Source: JBBROS01 sp965217935
GTDB lineage: Bacteria > Pseudomonadota > Alphaproteobacteria > Acetobacterales > Acetobacteraceae
Direction of reading: 5' to 3'
NCBI GenBank assembly: GCA_965217935.1
Contig: OZ244581.1
Span: 4,464,001-4,528,000, forward strand
DNA length: 64,000 bases
Shown: one piece after another, positions 26,687-34,967 of the stretch
Position numbering within the stretch: position 1 is the first letter of the stretch
How the letters are laid out: the number at the start of each line of letters is the position of its first letter
Position numbers and translations under genes: made by a program
Notes under the pieces: model-generated
Databases searched by the model: none
What the model was told of the DNA's origin: nothing
The model's input: the letters and a program-made list of their open reading frames with translations, nothing else

Positions 26687-28221
26687 AGCCGCCGTTCTAC
26701 GTCACGACGCCGATTTTCTACGTCAACGGCGCGCCGCACATCGGCCACGCGAGCACCGCAGTCGCCGCGGACACGCTCGCGCGCTGGAAGCGGCTTGACG
26801 GCCACGACGTGCTGTTCCTGACCGGCACCGACGAGCACGGGCAGAAGGTCGAGCAATCGGCGCATGCGGCAGGGCTTGAGCCGAAAGCGTACGTGGATCA
26901 GATCGCGGCGCAGTTCCAGGCGATGAGCGCGGAGATGGGTTTGTCGAACGACGTCTTTTTCCGCACGACAGAGGACCGGCACCGCGTTGCCTGCCAGGCT
27001 CTATGGACTCGGCTGCAGGAGCGGGGGGAAATCTATCTCGGGCAGTATGAGGGCTGGTATGCCGTCCGCGACGAGGCGTTCTACAGCGAGGAGGAAACCA
27101 GGCTGCTCGACGACGGCGCCAGGGTGAGCGCCGAGACCGGCGCGGCGGTGGAGTGGGTGACGGAGCCGTCCTATTTCTTCAAGCTGTCGCAATGGCAGGA
27201 CCGGTTGCTCGCGTTCTATGAGTCGGCGCCGGAAACCATCATGCCGCCGGGGCGGCGGCGCGAGGTGACGAGCTTCGTGCGCGGCGGGCTCAACGATCTG
27301 TCGGTCAGCCGGACCAGCTTCCGCTGGGGCATCCCGGTGCCCGGCGATCCGGATCATGTCATGTACGTGTGGCTGGACGCGCTGACGAACTACATCACCG
27401 CCCTCGGCTATCCTGATACGACGGCCGACCTGTGGCGCTTCTGGCCGGCGAGCGTGCATCTCGTCGGCAAGGACATCGTCCGCTTCCATGCGGTTTACTG
27501 GCCGGCCTTCCTGATGGCGGCCGGGCTTGCGCCGCCCCGGAGCATCTATGCCACGGGCTGGTGGACAGTCGCCGGGCAGAAGATGAGCAAGTCGCTCGGC
27601 AACGTCGTGGCGCCCGGAGACCTGGTCAGGAAGTACGGGCTTGATCCGGTGCGCTTCTTCCTTCTGCGCGAGGTGCCGTTCGGCAATGACGGCGACTTCA
27701 ACGACGCCGCGTTGCTGCGCCGGCTGAATGGCGAATTGGCCAACGATCTCGGCAACCTCGCGCAGCGAACCTTGACGCAGGTCGCGCGCAACCTTGACGG
27801 CAGGCGCCCGGCCCAAGCGGTCCATACCGAGGACGACGCGGCGCTGTTGGAGGCGGCCAACGCGCTGCCGTCCGTGCTGCGTCCGTTGATGGACCGGCAG
27901 GCGTTCGGCGACGCCATCGAGGAGGTCTGGAAAGTGATCCGCGCCGCCAACGCCTACATCGACCGCCAAGCCCCCTGGGCGCTGCGCAAGACGGACCCGG
28001 GGCGCATGGCGGCGGTGCTGCGGGTCTTGCTCGACACGATGCGGCCGGTCGCGACCGTGCTGCAGCCGGTGATGCCGGGCAGCATGGACCGGCTGCTCGA
28101 TCAGCTCGGGGTCCCGGAGGCTGGGCGTGATCTTGCGAGCCTTGGGCAGCGCCTGCCAAGCGACGAGATGCTGCCGGCGCCCTCGGGCGTGTTCCCGCGT
28201 CACGTTGAAGCAGCGTCATAG
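26683..28221 (+). CDS. metG: Methionyl-tRNA synthetase
   Basis: A 512-residue class I synthetase. The HIGH motif is in NGAPHIGHASTAVAADT and KMSKS in GQKMSKSLGNVV. The connective-peptide region has no zinc-binding Cys clusters, which fits the short zinc-free form. It lacks the C-terminal tRNA-binding extension of longer MetG proteins. The ATG overlaps the holB stop (ATGA), and tatD follows within 5 bp. Confidence 0.95.
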   Translation: MKPPFYVTTPIFYVNGAPHIGHASTAVAADTLARWKRLDGHDVLFLTGTDEHGQKVEQSAHAAGLEPKAYVDQIAAQFQAMSAEMGLSNDVFFRTTEDRHRVACQALWTRLQERGEIYLGQYEGWYAVRDEAFYSEEETRLLDDGARVSAETGAAVEWVTEPSYFFKLSQWQDRLLAFYESAPETIMPPGRRREVTSFVRGGLNDLSVSRTSFRWGIPVPGDPDHVMYVWLDALTNYITALGYPDTTADLWRFWPASVHLVGKDIVRFHAVYWPAFLMAAGLAPPRSIYATGWWTVAGQKMSKSLGNVVAPGDLVRKYGLDPVRFFLLREVPFGNDGDFNDAALLRRLNGELANDLGNLAQRTLTQVARNLDGRRPAQAVHTEDDAALLEAANALPSVLRPLMDRQAFGDAIEEVWKVIRAANAYIDRQAPWALRKTDPGRMAAVLRVLLDTMRPVATVLQPVMPGSMDRLLDQLGVPEAGRDLASLGQRLPSDEMLPAPSGVFPRHVEAAS

Positions 28222-28225
28222 TCCA

Positions 28226-29002
28226 TTGACATTAATTGATTCTCATTGCCACCTTGATATGTTTCCAGAAGAGGAGCGCGGTGATTTGCTCAGACGGGCG
28301 GCGCAGGCCGGCGTCGGCGAAATGGTCAGCATCGGCACGCGGCTCGGGCAATCGCGGCATCTCGTCGACCTGGTCGCCGGCCTGCCGAACGTCTGGTGCA
28401 CGGTCGGCGTGCATCCGCACAATGCCGGGGAAGAGCCGGCGGCGGCGCCTGACACGCTGGCCTCACTGGCGCGGCGGCCGAAGGTTGTCGGCATCGGCGA
28501 GAGCGGGCTTGACTATTTCTATGACAAGGCCCCGCGTGCCGCGCAGCAGGCGTCGTTTCGCGCTCACATCCAAGGGGCGCGCCTTGCCGACGTTCCGCTC
28601 GTGGTCCATGCGCGCGACGCGGACGAGGACATCGCCGCCATCCTGCGGCAGGAGTGGGCGGGCGGCGGCCCGTTCCAGTTCGTGCTGCATTGTTTCAGCT
28701 CCGGCCGGGCCCTGGCTGAGGCGGCCCTGGCGCTCGGGGGCAGCCTGAGCTTCTCCGGCATCCTGACATTCCAAAAGAGCAACAATATCAGAGAGATCGC
28801 GCGCGATGCTCCGGAGGACCGGATCCTGGTCGAGACCGATGCGCCGTATCTTGCTCCTGTGCCGCATCGGGGGAAGCGCAACGAGCCCGCGTTCGTCGCC
28901 GATACGGCGCGGGTGCTGGCCGATGTGCGCGGACTGGCGTCGGACGCGCTGGCTGAGATCACGACCAGGAACTTCCGGCGCCTTTTCTCCAAGGCTTGCT
29001 GA
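28226..29002 (+). CDS. tatD: TatD family metal-dependent hydrolase
   Basis: A 258-residue TIM-barrel metallohydrolase/nuclease. Metal ligands are in LIDSHCHLDMF, GIGESGLDYFYD, VVHARDADED and ETDAPYLAPVPHRGKRNEP. The TTG at 28226 gives the canonical MTLIDSHCHLD N-terminus. A TTG at 28205 would overlap metG. The first codons are unusually AT-rich for this genome, which may aid initiation. It is coupled to the following MBL gene by TGATG. Confidence 0.9.
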   Translation: MTLIDSHCHLDMFPEEERGDLLRRAAQAGVGEMVSIGTRLGQSRHLVDLVAGLPNVWCTVGVHPHNAGEEPAAAPDTLASLARRPKVVGIGESGLDYFYDKAPRAAQQASFRAHIQGARLADVPLVVHARDADEDIAAILRQEWAGGGPFQFVLHCFSSGRALAEAALALGGSLSFSGILTFQKSNNIREIARDAPEDRILVETDAPYLAPVPHRGKRNEPAFVADTARVLADVRGLASDALAEITTRNFRRLFSKAC

Positions 29003-29793
29003 TGCCGGTCGTGACAGTCCTCGGCTGTGGCGGTTCCGCGGGCGTGCCGCAGATTGGCGGCGCCGACGGGTGCGGCGACTGGGGCGCTTGCGACCCGGCC
29101 GAACCGCGCAACCGGCGCACCCGCTCCAGCATCGTGATCGAGAGCAACGGGCGCCGCTTGCTGGTGGATGCGTCGCCGGACATGCGGGCGCAGTTGCTGG
29201 CCTGCGGCATTCCATCGATCGATGCGATTGTTTTCACCCACGCCCACGCGGACCACGTGCTCGGTATCGACGATATCCGCATCTTGAACCGGATCACCGG
29301 GCGTCCGTTGGATGCGTTCGCGACCGAGCGCACCTTGGCGGAGTTGCAGCAGCGGTTCGACTATGCCTTCAAGCCTTGGCAACCGCCGCATTTCTTCCGT
29401 CCGACGATGGCGCCGAAGCCGCTCGCGTTCGGGACCACGATCGAGATGGCTGGAATGGAGGTGCAGGTGTTCGAGCAGGACCACGGGTTCATGCCGACGG
29501 CTGGCTTGCGAGTCGGCGGGTTCGGTTATTCAACGGACGTCGTGAACCTGGACGATGCGGCTTTGGCCGTTCTCGAAGGCGTCGACACGTGGATGGTGGA
29601 TTGCTTTCAACGGCAGAAGCATAGGACGCACGCCAATGTCGATCAGGTCTTGGCTTGGGCGGAGCGTATCAAGCCGCGCCGGGTCGTGCTGACGCACATG
29701 GGATATGATATAGATTGGGGGTGGCTGGCGAACCGGTTGCCGCCCGGGTTTGAGCCGGGGTTCGACGGGATGGCGCTGGACGTCGCGCCCTGA
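29002..29793 (+). CDS. MBL-fold metal-dependent hydrolase (PhnP-like)
   Basis: A 263-residue metallo-beta-lactamase-fold phosphodiesterase-like enzyme. Metal-site motifs include HAHADHVLGID, the later EQDHGF and LTHMGYDID. An N-terminal CGGSAGVPQIGGADGCGDW block resembles PhnP and related phosphodiesterases. It starts inside the tatD stop (TGATG), a pairing often seen in alphaproteobacteria. No phosphonate genes are nearby, so a PhnP role in C-P lyase metabolism is unlikely and the substrate is open. It ends the long operon. Confidence 0.87.
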   Translation: MPVVTVLGCGGSAGVPQIGGADGCGDWGACDPAEPRNRRTRSSIVIESNGRRLLVDASPDMRAQLLACGIPSIDAIVFTHAHADHVLGIDDIRILNRITGRPLDAFATERTLAELQQRFDYAFKPWQPPHFFRPTMAPKPLAFGTTIEMAGMEVQVFEQDHGFMPTAGLRVGGFGYSTDVVNLDDAALAVLEGVDTWMVDCFQRQKHRTHANVDQVLAWAERIKPRRVVLTHMGYDIDWGWLANRLPPGFEPGFDGMALDVAP

Positions 29794-29952
29794 CCTTAGT
29801 TTCCATAATATGCATTATCGGACTGACGGGTGCAAGCTGCCGCGAGAGACGCCATCGTGGGAACGGGCATGGCAACCACCGCCTCCGGCCCATAGCCGCG
29901 GCGAAGCAGCCCAACCTCGGCGCCCGGCGGGAGCGCGACGACAACGGCGTTA

Positions 29953-30130
29953 TGCCAATCGCCGGGTAGCACACGGCAAGGCCCGGATCACCTGTGCCTG
30001 CGCTGCCCCGCGCCGGGCATGGAACGCTTTCAGTTTAGGGTCATTCTGCACCGCGAGTAGCCCGATCTCGGCCAAGGTCAACGGCTGTTCGGCCGGGACC
30101 CGGCCCCTGCCCGGCCGGCTCCGGCCGAAC
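29953..30130 (-). pseudogene. TolC-family outer-membrane efflux protein remnant
   Basis: The minus strand encodes a short stretch with the look of the mature N-terminus of a TolC/NodT-type channel (PLTLAEIGLLAVQNDPKLKA then RRGAAQAQVIRA). After this the frame degenerates to a stop at 29950, with no start, signal peptide or barrel. It sits in a 392-bp gap between the MBL gene and dedA. The rest of that gap (29794-29952) shows nothing else but a small ATAAT/ATTAT dyad. Confidence 0.45.
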
Positions 30131-30185
30131 CCCGCGACGCTGGAGGCGAGACCCAGCTTCCTCTTGCTAAAGGCCGCTCTTCCGG

Positions 30186-30812
30186 TCAACCCGCCCGCCT
30201 GCGCCGATGCCGCCAGATGAACCAGGCCAGGCCGAGCGCGAGCAATCCGACGACAACGACGTCGAACCGGCGCATCCATGCCCGCAGCCGCGGGTCGCCC
30301 TCCCACCGCTCGCCGAGCAGATAGCCGGCGTAGGCGAGCGCGTAGCACCAAGGCCATGAGCCGACGAAGGTGTAGATCTGGAACGGCGCCTGCGGCATCC
30401 GGGCGATGCCGGCGGGCAGTGCGATGAAGGTGCGCACGACGGGCAACAGCCGCGCGATCAGCACAGCCGGTCCGCCGAAGCGTTGGAAGAACCGGTCGGC
30501 GCGGTCCAGGTCGCCCGGGCTGAGCAGGATGTAGTGCCCCCACCGTTCCACCAGGCCACGCCCGCCATAAGCGCCGGCGGCGTAGGCCGCGGTGGAGCCG
30601 ATGTTGCAGCCGACCGCGCCGGCCGTCGCGGCCAGCACGAGGCTGAACCGCCCGGTGGACGCGAGATAGCCGGCGAACGGCATGATGACCTCGGACGGCA
30701 ACGGGATGCAGGCCGACTCGATCGCCATCAGCCCGGCAACCCCCGCATATCCCGCCGCCGAGACCACGCCGACAATCCAGGCCGCAACCGGCGCAAGAAT
30801 GCTGTCCAGCAT
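30186..30812 (-). CDS. DedA family (VTT domain) membrane protein
   Basis: A 208-residue inner-membrane protein of the DedA/SNARE-associated family, some members of which move undecaprenyl phosphate or phospholipids across the membrane. Conserved parts are ESACIPLPSEVIMPFAGYLA (re-entrant loop with the acidic residue) and RFGGPAVLIARLLPVVRTFIALPAGIARM. The C-terminus is basic (RHRRRR). It is downstream on the same strand as a COG4705 gene and near two PAP2 phosphatases, which suggests an envelope lipid-carrier theme. Confidence 0.9.
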   Translation of the reverse strand: MLDSILAPVAAWIVGVVSAAGYAGVAGLMAIESACIPLPSEVIMPFAGYLASTGRFSLVLAATAGAVGCNIGSTAAYAAGAYGGRGLVERWGHYILLSPGDLDRADRFFQRFGGPAVLIARLLPVVRTFIALPAGIARMPQAPFQIYTFVGSWPWCYALAYAGYLLGERWEGDPRLRAWMRRFDVVVVGLLALGLAWFIWRHRRRRAG

Positions 30813-30825
30813 GAGCCAGCCTCGG

Positions 30826-31617
30826 TTAAGCCGCCCGGTCCGCGTCGCCGGGATGCCGCCCTGCCCGTTGCGGGATGAACACGATGCAGCCGACGATCAG
30901 CGCCACGAGCACGGCGGATGCCTCGAACCGGCCCAGGGCGAGGCCGCCGTTGGCGAGCGGCTTGTCGAGGAAGTCGCCGACCGCGGCGCCGAGCGGCCGG
31001 GTCAGGATGAACGCCGCCCAGAACAGCAGCACCCGCGAGGTTTGCGTGTAGAAATACAGCCCGGCCACGACCGCCAGCCCGGCGCCGAACACGAGAGCCG
31101 CGCCGCCGTAGCCGAGCCCGGTGTCGTCGGCCATCCAGTCACCGAGTGCGGTGCCGAGCGTCTGCGAGAACATGATCGTCGCCCAGTAGAACATCTCGAC
31201 CTTGGGAGTCGTCACCGTCTCCACCGAGACGGAACCGAGCGCCCAATACCAAATGCCCAGCGTCGCCATCAGCAAGGTGAACAGCAGCGTCGAGCCGCCG
31301 AGATAGCCGATGCCGAGCGAGCGGTCGCAGAAATCGGCCATCGTGGTGCCGACGGTCGTCGTGGCGACGATGGCGATCCAGTAGATGAACGGGTGGAATC
31401 GCTTGGCGCTGATCTGCGCGCCGACGGCGGCGACGAGAATGACGGCGAACAAGGCGGTGCCGGCGAGATAGCCCCAGCCCAAGGTCATCGTGACCGCGTC
31501 GCCGCCGGTTTCGCCCAGGGTCGTGGCGAAGATCTTGATGATCCAGAAGCCAAGGGTCACCGCGGGGACCTTGCTGACAACATCGTCAGCGATCCGGCTT
31601 TTAGTCATGCTAGTCAT
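30826..31617 (-). CDS. COG4705 membrane protein (paralogue 1)
   Basis: A 263-residue polytopic protein of the uncharacterised COG4705 family, built from four internal repeats. Each repeat has a small-residue and acidic signature: KIFATTLGETGGD, ATTTVGTTMADF, FSQTLGTALGDW and TRPLGAAVGDFLDKPLANGG. The start at 31617 is supported by AAGGATTG. A start at 31638 lacks a good site. A second member lies at 34968-35792, and both flank the two-component system. A transport or ion-handling role is only an inference from the buried Thr/Asp pattern. Confidence 0.78.
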   Translation of the reverse strand: MTSMTKSRIADDVVSKVPAVTLGFWIIKIFATTLGETGGDAVTMTLGWGYLAGTALFAVILVAAVGAQISAKRFHPFIYWIAIVATTTVGTTMADFCDRSLGIGYLGGSTLLFTLLMATLGIWYWALGSVSVETVTTPKVEMFYWATIMFSQTLGTALGDWMADDTGLGYGGAALVFGAGLAVVAGLYFYTQTSRVLLFWAAFILTRPLGAAVGDFLDKPLANGGLALGRFEASAVLVALIVGCIVFIPQRAGRHPGDADRAA

Positions 31618-31742
31618 AGTCAATCCTTCTCGAGGCAAGTTGGGGAGGCGCGAGCCGGCATTGCGGCGTCACGAGGGGGGCAGGTTGCAGCTCCTGCTTG
31701 CGGCCTCTGGCGGTTTCACGCCGGGGCCGAGGGAAAACGCGG

Positions 31743-32189
31743 TCAAAACACCGAGACCAGGACGACGCCCGCGATCATCAGCGCCGCCCCAGCCAGGCGC
31801 CCCCACCCGGCGGCGTGCTGCTGGAAGCCGAGCAAGCCGTAATGATCAAGCAGGACGGAGCAGGCGATCGACGTGCTGACCGTCAATCCGGTAAACAGCG
31901 CCGCGCCCAGCGCCGGGGCGGCGTAGGGCCGGGCGACGAAGATGGCGAACCCCGCGAACCCGGCGAGCCAGCCCCACCACGGCACGCCCGCCGCCTTGTC
32001 CGCCGTCAGCCTGAGCTGACCCGTGGCCAATGCCGCCAGCAACGCGCAGGCAAAGCTCAAGCCAAGGCTGACGACGGCCACCAGGAACGGCCGCCCGAGC
32101 GCCTTCACCAGCCCTGCCGTCAGCCCCGACTGGACCGGATTGAGCCCGCCGGACACGATCGTCAAAAGGAACAGGAAGGCTTGCTGCAT
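31743..32189 (-). CDS. DUF606/YdcZ family small DMT transporter (copy 1)
   Basis: A 148-residue, five-segment membrane protein of the DUF606 (DMT YdcZ) family, a half-size relative of EamA transporters. Family features are NPVQSGLTAGLVKALGRPF near the N-terminus, VPWWGWLAGFAGFAIFVA in the middle and GRLAGAALMIAGVVLV at the end. The ATG at 32189 follows GAGGACTTTCAG and lies just downstream of the histidine kinase on the same strand. An identical-length homologue is at 37387-37833. The substrate is unknown, and half-size members may work as dimers. Confidence 0.82.
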   Translation of the reverse strand: MQQAFLFLLTIVSGGLNPVQSGLTAGLVKALGRPFLVAVVSLGLSFACALLAALATGQLRLTADKAAGVPWWGWLAGFAGFAIFVARPYAAPALGAALFTGLTVSTSIACSVLLDHYGLLGFQQHAAGWGRLAGAALMIAGVVLVSVF

Positions 32190-32199
32190 CTGAAAGTCC

Positions 32200-33645
32200 T
32201 CAGTCGCGGGCGCCGAAGGCAAAGCTGACCCGCAGCCCCGGCCCCGCGTCCTCCAGCCGCAGCGCCGCCCCGTGCAGCTCCGCAACGGCAGCAACGAGGC
32301 TGAGGCCCAGGCCGTTGCCCGGCGTCGTGCGGCTGCGCTCGCCGCGGTAGAAGCGGTCGGCGAGGCGGGGAAGGTCCTGCGCGTCCACGCCCGGCCCGTC
32401 GTCATCGACGGTCAGGCGCGCGACGCCGTCCTGGCCGCGTGCCAGGCGCACGCCGATCCTCGTGCCCGGCGGCGTATGCCGCAGCGCGTTCTCCACCAGG
32501 TTGGCGACCGCCTGCGTCAGCAGCTCCTGGTCGCCGCGGACGACGACGCCGGGCTCGATCCCGGCCGCGAGGCGATGACCCGCGTCCTCGGCGTCGAGCA
32601 GGTAGGCGTCGGCCACAGATTCGGCGACGGCGCTCAAATCCACGTCGCGGAACCCGGCGCGCGGCGAGGCGCCTTCCACCTGGGCGATCCGCAGCAGGGC
32701 GGAGAACGTCTCAAGCAGCCCCTCCGCCTCGCGCACCGCGCCCTCGACCGCCGTCTCATACTCCGGCACCGAACGCGCGTGCGCCCGCGCGCCTTCCAGG
32801 CGTTGATACAGGCGCGACAGCGGCGTACGCAGGTCGTGCGCCACGTCGGCGCTGACCTGCCGCAGGCTCTCCATCAAGCTCCCGATGCGATCCAGCATCT
32901 GGTTGAGCGTGCCGGCCAGACGGTCCAGGTCGTCGCCGGCCCCGCGGACCGGCACCCGGCGCGACAGGTCGCCGCCGATGATCGCCTCCGCCGTGCGCGA
33001 GATCGCGTCCACCCGGTTCAGGAACGCCCGGCTCAGCAGCGCGCCGCCGCCGATGCCGAGCAGGGCCGCGAGGCCGATGGTCCAGACCAGCGCGGTGGCG
33101 ACCGCTTCCTCGACTTCGGCGATGCGCCCGAGATCGTCGCCGACGACGAGCAGCAGCCCGCCGCCGAGCTCCGTGGTCCATGCGCGCACCCGCTCCGGCA
33201 GCCCGCCCTCATCGGCGGGCTCGGACACATCGATCGCGCGCCAGCCGGGGCGAAGCGCGGGAATGGCCGGCATCTCTCCCGCGAGGCGCGCGCCGCCCGC
33301 GCCTTGCACCAGGTAGTCGAGCGCGCCGACCCCGCGCCCGCGCGAGCGCACCACGGCGAGCAGCCGGTCCAGGCCGCCGGCACGAAACTCGTCCTGCAGG
33401 AATGCCATCTCGGTCTCGATCCGCGCCGTCATCTGCTGCTCCAGCTCCGAGCGGGCGGCGAGGAACACGGCAGCGCCCAGCACCAGCGCCGAGGCGGCGA
33501 ATACGGCGACGTAGAGCGCGGCCAGCCGGAAGCTCGCCGTGCGGAACAGCCTGAAGCCGGCCCACGCGGGATGGGACACATCCAGGCGACCGGTTCGCGC
33601 GGCGGGCCGGCCGCTGGCCGAGGGCGCTTTAACCGCCGGGCGCAC
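32200..33645 (-). CDS. Sensor histidine kinase (OmpR-partner type)
   Basis: A 481-residue membrane kinase. Two transmembrane helices (about residues 38-62 and 185-207) bracket a ~120-residue periplasmic sensor. HAMP (from SRAFLNRVDAISRTAEAI) leads to the phosphoacceptor VAHDLRTPLSRLYQ and the ATPase domain (NLVENALRHTPPG, DDDGPGV, GNGLGLSLV). The GTG start overlaps the response-regulator gene by 17 bp, so the two are co-translated. The sensor sequence gives no clear ligand. Neighbouring PepSY, COG4705 and DUF606 genes are possible targets. Confidence 0.92.
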   Translation of the reverse strand: MRPAVKAPSASGRPAARTGRLDVSHPAWAGFRLFRTASFRLAALYVAVFAASALVLGAAVFLAARSELEQQMTARIETEMAFLQDEFRAGGLDRLLAVVRSRGRGVGALDYLVQGAGGARLAGEMPAIPALRPGWRAIDVSEPADEGGLPERVRAWTTELGGGLLLVVGDDLGRIAEVEEAVATALVWTIGLAALLGIGGGALLSRAFLNRVDAISRTAEAIIGGDLSRRVPVRGAGDDLDRLAGTLNQMLDRIGSLMESLRQVSADVAHDLRTPLSRLYQRLEGARAHARSVPEYETAVEGAVREAEGLLETFSALLRIAQVEGASPRAGFRDVDLSAVAESVADAYLLDAEDAGHRLAAGIEPGVVVRGDQELLTQAVANLVENALRHTPPGTRIGVRLARGQDGVARLTVDDDGPGVDAQDLPRLADRFYRGERSRTTPGNGLGLSLVAAVAELHGAALRLEDAGPGLRVSFAFGARD

Positions 33646-34312
33646 GCAGGACGTAACCGGAACCGCGGAGGGTATGGATCAGCTCTGGGTCGCGCCCGCC
33701 GCGGGACAGCTTGCCGCGCAGCCGGCTGATGTGGGTCTCGACGATGTTGGTCTTGGGGTCGAAGTGGAAGTCCCACACGCCTTCCAGCAGCATCGTCCGC
33801 GTCACCACCCTCCCCGCGTGCCGCAGCAAGAACTCCAGCAGGCGGAACTCGCGCGGCTGCAGCTCGATGCGCTCGCCGCCGCGGGTGGCGGTGCGCCGCA
33901 GCAAGTCGAGCTCCAGGTCGGCGACGGAGAGAGTTGTCGGCGTATCGGACAGCGGCGGGCGGCGGGTGAGCGCGTTCAGCCGGGCCAGCAGCTCGGCGAA
34001 GGCGAAGGGCTTGACCAGGTAGTCGTCGCCACCCGCCTCCAGCCCCTGCACCCGGTCGCCCACGCCGCGGAGCGCGGTCAGGAAGAGCACCGGCGATTTG
34101 ACGCCCGCGCCGCGCAGGGTGCGGACCAGGCCGATGCCGTCGATGCCGGGCAACATGCGGTCCACGATCAGGACGTCGTAGTCGCCGCCCCCGGCCATCA
34201 GCAGGCCGTCCCGCCCGTCCGGCGCATGGTCGGCGACGTGGCCGTGCTCGTGCAGGCCGCGGGCGACATAGGCGGCGGTCTCGGCATCGTCCTCGATCAC
34301 CAGCACCTTCAT
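33629..34312 (-). CDS. OmpR/PhoB family response regulator
   Basis: A 227-residue regulator with an N-terminal receiver (VIEDDAE acidic pocket, phospho-Asp in DVLIVDRMLPG, conserved Lys in DYLVKPF) and a C-terminal winged helix (QPREFRLLEFLLRHAG, TNIVETHISRLRGKL, IHTLRGSGYVLRAP). The start is taken at 34312 because GGAGGG lies 7 nt upstream. It overlaps the kinase gene downstream. The PepSY-domain gene lies upstream on the same strand, separated by a strong hairpin. Confidence 0.95.
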   Translation of the reverse strand: MKVLVIEDDAETAAYVARGLHEHGHVADHAPDGRDGLLMAGGGDYDVLIVDRMLPGIDGIGLVRTLRGAGVKSPVLFLTALRGVGDRVQGLEAGGDDYLVKPFAFAELLARLNALTRRPPLSDTPTTLSVADLELDLLRRTATRGGERIELQPREFRLLEFLLRHAGRVVTRTMLLEGVWDFHFDPKTNIVETHISRLRGKLSRGGRDPELIHTLRGSGYVLRAPGG

Positions 34313-34470
34313 GCCGAAACCCTCCATCCCTGCCGCCGAAGGATCAGCAAAACGGCGGCCTCGCCTCCGTGCGTTGCGAACAGGGCATCACCCACGACAG
34401 GCACATGGCCGCATGAGAGATGAAGGCGAGGGACGGAGCGGAAAACCATGAAAGCGTCCTTCATGAGAGG

Positions 34471-34500
34471 CAAGCCGCGGCCAGCGCCGGCCGCGGCTTG
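34471..34500 (-). terminator. 12-bp GC-rich hairpin after the PepSY gene
   Basis: CAAGCCGCGGCC (34471-34482) pairs perfectly with GGCCGCGGCTTG (34489-34500) around a 6-nt loop. It begins about 10 nt after the PepSY stop on the minus strand. There is no following T-run, so it could terminate inefficiently, block 3' decay or attenuate read-through into the regulator genes. Confidence 0.5.
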
Positions 34501-34509
34501 TGTCAGCGG

Positions 34510-34839
34510 TCAGTCGTTGTCCTGCTGCTCGCCGGCGTGGATCGCCGTGACCGTCCCGGTCTGGGCGTTCACCAGCACGGTCTTGACCCCCTGCTGGCCG
34601 ACAACCTCGACCTCGAACTGCGGGACGCCCTTGTCCTGCTGCAAGTCGGCGCTGGCAGCGCGTCCGCCGGCTTGCTGCTCGGCCGTCGCGACCGCCTGCT
34701 GCAGCGTCACCTTGGCGTTGGCCAGTGCGGCGGCGTCGTTCTGGCGCTCGCTGCGTTCGCTTGCGTAGCCGATCTGAGCGGTCGCGCCGAGGCCAATCAG
34801 GGCGACGAGCGCGAGTGGCGCGGCATATTTGGCGTTCAT
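34510..34839 (-). CDS. Exported PepSY-domain protein
   Basis: A 109-residue secreted protein with a signal peptide (MNAKYAAPLALVALIGLGATA) and one PepSY domain (VTLQQAVATAEQQAGGRAAS, FEVEVVGQQGVKTVLVNAQTGTV-like beta strands). Such small PepSY proteins are commonly encoded next to OmpR-type two-component systems and are thought to tune sensor or protease activity in the periplasm. That role is inferred here from position. Hairpins lie on both sides of the gene. Confidence 0.88.
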   Translation of the reverse strand: MNAKYAAPLALVALIGLGATAQIGYASERSERQNDAAALANAKVTLQQAVATAEQQAGGRAASADLQQDKGVPQFEVEVVGQQGVKTVLVNAQTGTVTAIHAGEQQDND

Positions 34840-34908
34840 GTCTTCATATCCTTTGGTGTTCGATCCGCGGCGGCAGGATGCCGTCCGCTGAAACAGACAC
34901 TAGGCGCC

Positions 34909-34956
34909 GGCAGGTTGGCGGGCTTTGGACGCCGCTATACGACTTGCCAACCTGCC
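34909..34956 (-). terminator. 11-bp inverted repeat between COG4705-2 and the PepSY gene
   Basis: GGCAGGTTGGC (34909-34919) and GCCAACCTGCC (34946-34956) pair perfectly around a 26-nt loop. It lies 11 nt beyond the COG4705 stop on the minus strand. The long loop and lack of a T-run make a simple intrinsic terminator doubtful. A regulator binding site upstream of the PepSY gene is an alternative. Confidence 0.4.
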
Positions 34957-34967
34957 GCGCCGCCATC

